Positions 55,331 to 64,000 of a stretch of DNA of 64,000 nucleotides are shown piece after piece. The DNA lies in the NCBI GenBank assembly GCA_011947345.1, contig JAAVTG010000568.1, positions 847,702 to 911,701 of the forward strand, read 5' to 3'. The number at the start of each line of letters is the position of its first letter. Position 1 is the first letter of the stretch. Origin of the DNA: Phytophthora quininea. Taxonomy: Eukaryota; Oomycota; Peronosporomycetes; Peronosporales; Peronosporaceae. A program made the translations under genes and the position numbers. A model generated the notes under the pieces. It did no database searches. It was not told the origin of the DNA and saw only the letters and a list, made by a program, of their open reading frames with translations.

Positions 55331-56413
55331 ATGGTCTGGGAGGGCACGTCGCCGCTGCTGCCGACGGCGCACCGCCGCAGCCGCAACGCCAGCACCGGCA
55401 GCTTCCCAGAGACGCACTCGGAGACGTCGTCGCCGCCGTCGCAGTCGCCGCGTAGCCGCTTCAAGGAGAAGGAGAAGCCCCGCACGCGACTGCTGTCCAG
55501 TCGCCAGCGCGCTTTGCGACGCGTGCCGGCGCTGCTGGCTCTGCTGGCGCTGGGCTTCGCGCTGGGCTACTACGCACAGCTGCTGCTCTTCTTCTGCCGC
55601 GTGCGCTTGGGCTTCACGGCCGAAGTGCTGCCCACGGTCGAGGTGACGCTCGTAGAGAAGCTCACGGCCTCGCTGGTCGAGCACACGCAGCGCGTCATTT
55701 TCGTGTGCAAAAAGACCAACTGGGACTTTGTGGGCTTCATCTCCAGCCCGCACACGATCCTGTTCGCCCACGAAGAGGTGGACGTGCCCTCTGCACTGGA
55801 AGATACACTGCGTGTAGTGCGCCACTCGGGCGTGGACAGCTACATGAATCTGCACAACAAGACGGTGACCATCATGAGCCACGTACACGCAGCGGATGCG
55901 AGGAACCACCTGCTCAAGCAGGACGACGAGGCTGTCATCTACTGGCCCCACTATTACCAGTGTCTGAAGAAGTGCACAGACCTGGACTCATGCTACGCCG
56001 GAGACATGCACGTGAACATCGGAGACCTCAAGAACACCAACTCGTACGTGTTCGCCACTGGCGGCAGCTATTTTGTGGGCAGTGCGCTGCTCAAGTGTAT
56101 GCTGGAGAAGCCCATCTTCGTCGAGTTGGACGGCTTGGACTACGGCGAGGATAAGACGGTGGGCAAGATGATCCACTACAACAAGTGCAAGGTGCAGTAC
56201 GTGAGCTGCAAGTGGTTCAACAACGAAGAAGTGTACTCGCCCAACATGCAGATCAAAATGAAGAAGGGCTTCTCGGCCGAGATCCGCGAAGACACGATCT
56301 TATTAGGCAAGGACGAACAACCGCCGCTGATGGACGACAGGGACTTGGTCCGTCGTTTGCAGCTGACGGACGAAGCAAAAGCCGCACAGCAGGACAGGAA
56401 GCCAGACGAGTAA
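55331..56413 (+). CDS. Type II membrane protein, possibly a Golgi glycosyltransferase
   Basis: 360 residues. A short Ser/Arg-rich cytosolic tail is followed by one transmembrane helix (VPALLALLALGFALGYYAQL) and a lumenal domain. The latter contains VIFVCKKTNWDFVGFIS, a Cys-containing segment CLKKCTDLDSCYAGDMHVNI and SYVFATGGSYFVGSALLKCM, with an acidic EDKTVGKMI stretch beyond. The late GG-Y-V-S and ED-x-VG pattern is faintly like GT31 galactosyltransferases, but no DxD is obvious, so this is only a suggestion. The first ATG is used; the frame is open upstream without one. Intact, intronless. Confidence 0.6.
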   Translation: MVWEGTSPLLPTAHRRSRNASTGSFPETHSETSSPPSQSPRSRFKEKEKPRTRLLSSRQRALRRVPALLALLALGFALGYYAQLLLFFCRVRLGFTAEVLPTVEVTLVEKLTASLVEHTQRVIFVCKKTNWDFVGFISSPHTILFAHEEVDVPSALEDTLRVVRHSGVDSYMNLHNKTVTIMSHVHAADARNHLLKQDDEAVIYWPHYYQCLKKCTDLDSCYAGDMHVNIGDLKNTNSYVFATGGSYFVGSALLKCMLEKPIFVELDGLDYGEDKTVGKMIHYNKCKVQYVSCKWFNNEEVYSPNMQIKMKKGFSAEIREDTILLGKDEQPPLMDDRDLVRRLQLTDEAKAAQQDRKPDE

Positions 56414-56821
56414 AATGTCCTCGCATGGCCGGAAATATAGTACATGGCAACATTTTAGAAGCACAGACGGGAGGACATTGGCAGACGCTTGCAGAAGCGA
56501 CGCGAGCCGGGATTGTGGTGATGCTTGTTTGTTTGTGTTAGGTCTGGGATGGCCAGCAGAGCTTCAAGTGGATATTAATGACGGACAAACAAACCACGGT
56601 GCGTTATCGTGTCGATCTCAGGAGGCATCTGAAAATACTCGATCAGGACGAAGGTCTGGGTCATGAGATGCCACGCCGCTAAATCTGGGCGATCTGAAGG
56701 CGTTGCTGCTGCATGGTCTGTGTGCTGGGGTTATTTTGAAAGCTTGACGGAGTCTGCGCGTTGGTTCAGTGAAGAAGAGGGCGACTACGGCGTCGTCATT
56801 CGGCGTGAATCTGGACTCGAA
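56414..56821. other. Intergenic / 5' region of the PP2C-kinase gene
   Basis: 408 bp. An open frame runs into the next gene, but MGCGAS at 56822 is the likely start. No clear Inr was identified. Confidence 0.4.
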
Positions 56822-59800
56822 ATGGGCTGCGGAGCCTCCATCTTGCAGCGCTCAGATGGGGACTCGAAGATCATGCCACAGCCGGGGGTTTCTGGAGCTG
56901 GAGCCAAACCCATGCGGTCCCCGCTCACCAAGGAGCAAATTAACTCTCGCATCGTGTGTTCGCCGAAAACGATGAAGACCAAAGTGACGTCCAAGCTCAA
57001 TACGCAGTATGCCTTTGTTTCGCAGCGTGGATACTACCCGGATGGTACGATCGAATTCAGGAGTTGTTGGTCGTATTCATTGCTAACGCTTTGGCTTTGT
57101 GCTGGTGTCTCCAGCCCTCGACAAGCCGAACCAGGACAGCTGCACGATCCTTCCGGCCTTCATGGGAGATTCGTCCAAAATGTACTTTGGTGTGTTTGAC
57201 GGCCACGGTACAACCGGAGACTTGTGTGCGTCGTTTGTGCGGAAGGAGTGCCCTGAGCGACTGGTTCGCATCTTGGACCGCAAGAACAGTTCCTTTCTGG
57301 AGGCTTACTCCAAGTCTTTTGAGGAGACAAACGCGAGACTTCACGCTTCGCGTATCGACGACAGTCTAAGTGGAACTACAGCAATCTGCATGTTCCTGGA
57401 CGGAGAGACGATTCACGTGGCCAACGTGGGTGACTCGCGAGCTGTGATCGCTACCATGAGCGAAGGGAAACTCGTTGCCCAGCCGCTTTCTGTCGACCAA
57501 ACTCCGTATCGATCGGTACGTTCATTGTATTAAGTTGTCGTGAGTTCCGCCAGATATTAAACTTGCTGTGTTGGTCCGAACAGGATGAACGAGAGCGCGT
57601 CAAAGGTCTGGAGCTCGAGTGCTTACCATGGATCAGCTAGAAGGCATTGCACCCGTCCACGACAACTGGGCCGCCAATCTGAACGACCAAGTGGATGAGG
57701 ATGGTGATCCGCCTCGTATATGGTCACCCTATGGAGCTTTTCCAGGCACAGCGTTCACTCGCAGTTTGGGTGATGAGATCGCCGAGACGTTAGGAGTGAT
57801 TGGTGTTCCCGAGATCACCTCGTTACAGCTAACCGAAGACGATCGCTTTGTGGTCATTGCGAGTGACGGCGTCTTTGAGTTCCTTACCAGTCAAGCGGTT
57901 GTCGACATGGTGGCTCAGTACGAAGACCCTCTTGAGGCTTGCCACAAGGTTGTTGCCGAATCCTATCGCCTCTGGCTGACGTATGAGCTGCGCACGGACG
58001 ATATCACGATCATTTGCATTTACTTCAATTTCAGTGACGGCGGAGTTACCGCAAGTGGTATGTCTATGGGCGGGACACCACGCAGCAATTCGGTCACAAG
58101 ACGGCTGCCTCACCAGTCGAGCGAGAAGGATATGGTCCAGCAGCTACGTCCTGTGCGTCGCGGTATGTCTAAGGAGAAGCGACGTGCGCAGATGCGCAAG
58201 GACATGGCACAACTGGTGAAGGAGGAGGACTTGGCCTACCGTGTGAGCGACCACGCTATTCCAAAATCGTCGTCGGAGCTTCGGCTGCTTGAGGCGCTCA
58301 CGAAGAACAACTGGCTGTTCCGACAGCTTACGTTGGCGCAAAAGGAAGATATCTTTGCGGTCATGGAGCGCATCACTGTGCGGGAAGGCGACATGGTGAT
58401 CCGTCAGGGCGATCCAGGTGACAAGTTCTACATCGTGGAGTGCGGCGATTACCAAGTCAGTGTACGCGGCGCTGACGGCGGACCGGAGAGCATCGTGCAC
58501 ACATACACACAGCCTCCGTTGCCCCCTGGTGCCGAGTCGAACACAGATCTGCAGCCGGCATCATTTGGCGAGCTGGCGCTCATGCACAACAGCCCGCGGT
58601 CTTCTTCAGTGAAAGCATTGTCCGCTGGTGTGCTTTGGGGTATTGATTGCCGGGCATTCCGGCGAGTATTTATTAAAGCGCCGACTTCAGTATTGGTGCA
58701 GACATTGAAGAAGGTGGACGTGCTCAAGACGCTAACCAAGGCGCAGCTGGAGCGTTTGGCCAACAACCTCACGGAGGTTGTCTACCACGATGGCGACTAC
58801 ATCATCAACCAAGGAGATGTCGGCCACACCTTCTATGTGATCCAGGAAGGAGCCGTCATCTGTACGATTTGGGAGGACGATCCCTCGGCTGGAGCTGGGA
58901 AGAAGAGGACGTCTCGTGAAGTGTTGCGGCTGAAGAAGAACCAGTACTTTGGTGAGCGCGCTCTGCTGAATGATGCACCTCGCGCTGCCAACGTCATCTC
59001 TGTGGGGCGTACGAAGCTGCTTCAAGTGGGTCGACGAGAGTTCGAGGAAGTTTTAGGTTCTCTGCAAGACATGATCGAGGCAGACCGCCAACAGCGAGAA
59101 GCTCGACACAGTTTCGAGACGGCTGTCAAGAACCTCATCTACAGCCCAGCGGCTGCTGGCGCAAGGCGCAACTCGATGGCCATGGGGCCTCTACGCCCGC
59201 AGGATATGCGCTTCCGCTACGTCCTGCAATCCACAGACTTTGGATTCCTAGCCGTGTACCAGGGGGTCAGCGATACCAAGCGCTACTTCACAGTTAACGT
59301 CTTCTCATTGCAGCAAGTGGCATCTGATCGCCGTGGCGATGAGGCTGCTCGGTACGTGACGACCCACAAGACGATCCGCTTGGACACGCCACTGGTGCCG
59401 GAAATGGTGGCTTCATGGCGAGACGACCGCGCCTTGTACCTGTCTTTTGATACCGTGATGGTGACCGATCTCGCCGCCATGCTGGCCGACGAACCTCATG
59501 GCCGGTTCGCGAAAGAGGAAACCGTACGTGGGTTTGCAGCGCAGGCTCTGCTCATGCTCGAATACATCCACGGAACGGGCTACGCGTATCGCAACCTCTG
59601 CAGCGAGAACGTCATGGTCGACACTCGCGGATACTTGCAGCTCCACGACTTCCGCCACATGAAGCGACTGCCTGATGAGACCCGAACCTACACGATCTGT
59701 GGCACTCCCGAGTACATGGCTCCGGAAATGGTCTCTGCTCGTGGTCATACATCAAGTGCCGACATTTGGTCTCTGGGTATTCTCATCTACGAGATGCTCT

Positions 59801-60282
59801 GTGGTCGAACTCCGTTTGCATTAAGCCAGACGAGTGGGGAGGCCAAAGAAGAAGACGATACCGCTAGTCGCGTTTCCAGTGCTGATGGGACGTCTCGACT
59901 CACGAACGAGAAGGACGTGGCGATGGCTGTCTACTCGAAGATTTCTCGGCACAACAAGGGAGCTCTCAGATTTACACGCGACGATTTGTCTCGGGAGGCG
60001 ATGGACCTCGTGCAGCAGCTTCTCGACCCGTTCCCTGATGACCGACTGGGTGGTCAAGGCATCGTCGACATCGCCAAGGGAGGCTCGGTTATCCGTGCAC
60101 ACCCGTGGTTCGACGGTGTCGACTGGGTCGTGCTTGCCTCGAAAACGGTCGACCAAGAACACGCTGGCGCTTTGGCGAAGCTTCTGGATGAACAACTTTC
60201 GTCGTCATCAGGAGCCGAAATGCCTTCGCTCGAGTCGATGCCGCGCGGTAGTCCCGACCTCGATTGGCTCGAGAACTTCTGA
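56822..60282 (+). CDS. PP2C phosphatase - tandem cNMP-binding - pseudokinase fusion
   Basis: Three exons (introns 57045-57114 and 57516-57583). N-terminal MGCGASI is a typical myristoylation and palmitoylation signal, so membrane attachment is likely. The PP2C domain has FGVFDGHGTTGD, VANVGDSRAV, AFTRSLGDEIAE, VIASDGVFEFL and RTDDITIIC, so the metal-binding residues are kept. Two cyclic-nucleotide domains follow, with FGELALMHNSPRSSSV and FGERALLNDAPRAANV. The kinase-like C-terminus keeps CGTPEYMAPEM and SADIWSLGILIYEMLCG. It has YRNLCSEN for HRDxKxxN, HDFRHM for DFG, and no Gly-rich loop or VAIK lysine (YFTVNVFS), so it is probably inactive. Plants have the same domain order. One base is missing near 57612. 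Confidence 0.9.
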
Positions 60283-60391
60283 CGAGTTGATATTCAGAGT
60301 ATATGAGACGCAATCGTCGCTTTGGCACTTTCCAATCATGTTGAGGAAGCTACGCGGGGTTAAACAGCAACTTAGTCGGTGCTCGCTCGTC
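60283..60391. other. Short intergenic region
   Basis: About 110 bp between the convergent 3' ends of the PP2C-kinase gene and the Crinkler remnant. Nothing visible. Confidence 0.4.
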
Positions 60392-61525
60392 CTAATTGAA
60401 ATGCGAATCTGCAAGATTACATTTCGCGACATACAACGGGATGTTCGCCATCTCCTCAGGCTTCAATGAGACCTTGGAAAGCTTCTTCTCATCAGCACCC
60501 AGCAGAACGGCAACGCAGCACACCGGCAATTGTTTGTCCAAAAATGGTTGCGCGAGTTGCAACAGCGTTTCTTGATCGCACGTGTGTGTAGCTGTCGCTT
60601 TCGCTAGCTGCAAGAAGCAGAACAGCTCCGTATTGATCCTGTCTTCACCGCACAATACCTGGCATTTGGCAATGGCGCCTATTCCATCGCCTGATCCGGT
60701 AGATGGATCCTACCATCGACGTCAGTCCACACGAAATATCCGCCTCTGTAAAACAAACGCGTCACGCCCCCACCGTGCCAGGCAACCCGTCGCCTCTTGT
60801 GGACCGCAAGCCAACAGCAGATCAAGGCCAATACGCAGCTCTTCCCCATGCCTGGACTGCCTGTCAAGATGAACTGCTTGCCGTTTTCATCGCCGGTGTC
60901 GATCTCTTCTTGCATAAAGCTCTTGAAGTTTTCCAACGCACATAGGGTCTCTCATCGGACGTAATACCTGGCGCTTGTCAACGCCATCATGTTCCTGACT
61001 GCTTCGATGTCCTTCACTTGTCCGCAGTCGTCATCGGTCCAATCCATCAGCTTCAAAAACTCTCCATCTTTCGGCAAGTTGCCATAATTCCTGGATCTCC
61101 TCGGCAATTTCAGCAGACTCGTCAGTTTGGAAGGTGGTCGCAATGCAGATTCCTTTCCCCTCGCCCTTTTCAAGTCCATCGCAGGCAGAACCAGCCACAC
61201 GTGAACTTGGTCTTCTCCCAGCTCTGGGCTCTCATGTAGCCGCATGGCCTCTCAGAGAGACTGTCTGCGAGGAGTCCTGCATCGGCCTCAACTCCTTGGG
61301 GCGTCCTGACTCGTCGAGCACTGCAGAGTCGGCATCGAAGCACTTCATCCACTGGTTGTTGGGTTTCTTGGCCACGAACAGTTGCAGTTCTTGGGCATCT
61401 TGGTGGACAGTCATTGGAATATTGGCCTTGATTGCGACCTTCAAGTCTCGAACCTGCCGCTCCAAGTCGATGTCCACTGGAAAAGTATTCCTGCCTCTCA
61501 CCCCAACCATCGCACAGAACAGCAT
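60392..61525 (-). pseudogene. Crinkler (CRN)-type effector, broken and internally shortened
   Basis: From MLFCAMVGVRGRNTFPVDID the N-terminus follows the CRN LFLAK domain: DLKVAIKANIPMTV, then LQLFVAKKPNNQW, a variant with Val for the usual Leu. The middle HVWLVLPAMDLKRARG matches the end of that region. A P-loop segment ILTGSPGMGKSCVLALICCW and FVWTDVDGRIH follow. Within about 25 residues the sequence then reaches a C-terminal tail (CGEDRINTELFCFLQ ... KPEEMANIPLYVAKC), much sooner than in full-length members, suggesting an internal deletion. The frame is broken at about 61240 and again near 60945. CRNs are secreted oomycete proteins that act in host cells. No signal peptide is evident at this start. 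Confidence 0.72.
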
Positions 61526-61637
61526 CAACTGTTCGCCTTCTCTGTAGCTCATCAAATTCTTTCCTGGGACGTTGCGTGGATTGCATGAGTGAGCACCAGG
61601 TTGGTTTGAAAGGTCGGAACGATATCCGAAAGTCGCA
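61526..61637. other. Very short gap between CRN remnant and DNAI3
   Basis: 112 bp between divergent starts. The DNAI3 promoter must lie here or within the CRN remnant. Confidence 0.45.
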
Positions 61638-64000
61638 ATGGTCAAGGAGGCGGAGCCAGCACCCGAGGGCACAAGGCCCATGATGATCTCGATGCGAGAG
61701 ATGGAGACGCTGGGGCTCAAAACCGGCAGCGGCCTGCGCGAGACGGTGGCGTTCAAGGTCTTCACGAGGCAGGAGGTGCTGGACCAGATCGCGCAGGTCG
61801 GCTTCATGTGCCCCTTCCACGAGTTCCGTGCGGAGATCGCCAAGATGGCGGCGGGGGACGACATTCTGATCGTCGCGGACCCGACCGAGACGTACGGGGA
61901 GAACTGGCTGCTCTGTTTGACCAGGAAGGCGTTCGACTCGCAGATGGAGCAGATCAAGCAGCGCGAGCAGGAGCGACTGAACGCGCTGGCAGCTCAGGAG
62001 AAGGAGGCCAACGCCGCGGCAGACGCCAACGACATGTCCAAGATCGTGTACGAAGACAAACCGGTAATGTCAAGAGCGTGGACTTCAGCTACGGCAAGAG
62101 AGACCCACGAGGATGTCGAAGCACTTACGGTGAAGCCCTCTCGGCCGTTGGTAAGTGAATGGTTTTGCTTAAAAGCTTTACGTGGTGACAAACTAATTGT
62201 TGTTTCGGTTCTTTGTGGTGAAGATCACGATCTCCGTGACCAAAATGTCGGACGAACTGAACGCCGACTACAAATTCAGCGACCGTGACGCTGATCAGTG
62301 TGCGTTGGGCATCCAACGTGCTAGGGCAACAGTGTTCTGACGAGTTATTTGACTTCTTTAGGCTTTGTGGAGTGGAGGCAGCACAAGGACCCGAACTATG
62401 AGCTGACGCGAATGGAGCAAGACGTCGGGCTGCAGGGAACGCCTCTACTGGTGGACGGAGCGACGCAGACGAGTTGGTTCCGCTCGGTGAACAGCGCTCT
62501 GCAGTACGCGCCTATCGTGATGGAACCAGATAAACGTCAATTCGAAATGGATAGTGACAAGATGCAAGCTTTTCTGGCTCGCGTGCTGCCACGGGTGGAG
62601 CGCGCATTACAGCAGAATGAAACACTGGATGTGTTCCTGGACCCGTTCTCGCATTTGCTCGAGGAAGAAGACGCGTCGCTGGGCAACAAGAACAACGAGA
62701 ACGCGATGCGAGAATTGCGCAGCTTTACAGATCTTGTGTACAGCAAGAACAAAACGCTGCCGTCAATCGACTGGCACCCACGTAGGCATGGCGTCGTTGC
62801 GGTGGCAGCAGCAGCCAACGCATCTTTCGCTCGACGTCTCGATCTACTGGACACTGTGGACAGCTCATTCATTCTCATTTGGAACTTTGTGGACCTCATT
62901 CATCCTCAGATCATGCTCGAGGCTCCGCAAGACGTACTGAGGATGCGATTCAATCCAGCAGCACCCCACATCGTTGCCGGAGGACTCTACAACGGACAAG
63001 TGCTTGTGTGGGATTTCTCAAAGGCTGAACATTTACTCTCCAAGATAAAGACTACGAAGACATCTTCTGGTTCCGGCGGTGCTGGATCGACTGCTGGATC
63101 AAGTGCTTCAACCGCGTCCAAAGGCCGAGGGGACGAGGATGCTCACAAACAAGTCCCTCCGGTCAAACCTCTTTACGTGTCATACATTGACGTGAGTCAC
63201 CGACGACCTGTGGCGGATCTGCAGTGGCTACCAGCAGGTGTGGAAGTTAACAGTCGAGGCCACGTCGTGGCTTCCACCGGCGCAGACGCGAATTCTGTCA
63301 ACCAGTTTGTGACGATCGCAGCCGATGGACAAGTTTCGTTTTGGGACTTGCGCTTCAAAGACCCGAGATACCGTGGAGTAACGCGTACCAAGGTGGATAA
63401 GACTGGAGCAGCCAAGGATGGATCAGCACCTGACGTGCATTTCGTTCCCATTTATTCGATCTCATTGTCTAAAGTCGACAATCCAGGCGAGTTGACGTTG
63501 GAAACGCTGTGGCTGGAGAAAATCGCGAGGACTCTGGAGGTGACGGAGGTGTTCTGTCACTAACGAGTCGATTCTACTGCGGCACCGAGGAAGGGGAATT
63601 TTTGTATGCCGACTGGCGCCCACATGCTCCAGCGAAAGGTGGCGGAAACAAGGGCGAAGAAGGTGGTCGGGGTGGCGAAGAAGGCGTCGAGTACGTCCAG
63701 TGGCTGGTTCGAGACCATTCACGACCGATTCTAGGACTTTGTGCGTCGCCATTCTTCCCCAACATTTTTAACAGCGAGCGAGTCACATTTCCACCTCTGG
63801 AACGTTGCGCATCAACACGAAGCGGGTGGGGTGAAGATCCCAGCAGTCCCAGCAGTGCTTAACGGACCGATCTTCGTGTCTCCGTTAACTCCGTCAGTTA
63901 TCACATGCGTAGCATTTTCGCCGTCTCGTCCTGGAGTGATTTTCTTGGGTAAAGCTGACGGGATGCTGGAGGTTTGGGACTTCTTGGACCAATCGCACCG
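61638..64000 (+). CDS. DNAI3: Axonemal dynein intermediate chain DNAI3 (WDR63/IC140), 5' part
   Basis: Starts MVKEAEPAPEGTRPMMISMR and continues past the window end. Introns at 62151-62223 and 62300-62361 (GT-AG, in phase). The N-terminal region includes FVEWRQHKDPNYELTRMEQD and the family motif TQTSWFRSVNSALQYAPIVM. WD repeats follow: LPSIDWHPRRHGVVAVA, SSFILIWNFVDLIHPQIM, FNPAAPHIVAGGLYNGQVLVWD and FVTIAADGQVSFWDLRFKD. DNAI3 is an intermediate chain of the inner-arm I1/f dynein that controls flagellar bending. Apparent single-base losses near 63500 and in a T run near 63770 break the frame. The Gly/Ser-rich insert around 63070-63140 is unusual. It must be flagella-related, fitting zoospores. 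Confidence 0.88.

Noticed and set aside
1..64000. tRNA, rRNA, CRISPR, phage or defence-system signals
   Set aside because: None seen by eye on either strand; the gene content is wholly eukaryotic. A tRNAscan/Rfam search would be needed to exclude small RNAs.

Overview
The window comes from an oomycete, most likely Phytophthora or a close relative. Genes are compact and GC-rich, with a few short GT-AG introns (about 50-80 nt) and initiator/flanking (Inr/FPR) promoters of the TCATTCC...CAAATTT type 30-70 bp upstream of start codons. It also holds a Crinkler-type effector remnant, a Ty1/copia element, a PX-tailed myosin and several genes kept only by flagellated eukaryotes. No prokaryotic operons, rRNA, tRNA or CRISPR were seen.

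Layout. 0-8.7 kb: end of a membrane protein gene, a UPF0193 flagellar-type gene, CCDC96, a divergent FtsJ-family rRNA methyltransferase and a long myosin. 9.9-26.3 kb: a glycolytic block of five pyruvate kinase genes (three type A: A1, A2, A3; two type B: B1, B2) with phosphoglycerate kinase, interrupted by PHF5A and an HMG-box gene. A2 and A3 lie head to head in a 2.2-kb inverted repeat around a 608-bp spacer. 26.6-31.6 kb: one young copia element (331/332-bp LTRs, target duplication GCGAT). 32-41 kb: a CBM20-TPS-TPP trehalose enzyme, GPN2, an NDK/EF-hand protein, an aspartic protease and a coiled-coil protein. 41-45.6 kb: three aquaglyceroporins. 45.9-53 kb: a DOT1-like methyltransferase, an EDEM mannosidase with PA domain, an anoctamin and a PhyH dioxygenase. 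53-55 kb: a decayed region. 55-60 kb: CDC26, a type II membrane protein and a PP2C/cNMP/pseudokinase fusion. 60-64 kb: the Crinkler remnant and the start of axonemal dynein intermediate chain DNAI3.

Together, the PGK and PK genes cover the two ATP-forming steps of lower glycolysis. Their near identity and mosaic structure point to ongoing gene conversion. The aquaglyceroporins and the trehalose enzyme are plausibly osmotic and carbohydrate-storage functions, and four loci belong to the zoospore flagellum.

Caution: about 30 otherwise intact, conserved reading frames are each broken by loss of a single base, almost never by a gain. This looks like a deletion-biased sequencing or assembly error rather than pseudogenisation, so genes with such breaks are annotated as genes. 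Exon limits were assigned by eye from splice signals and frame continuity.
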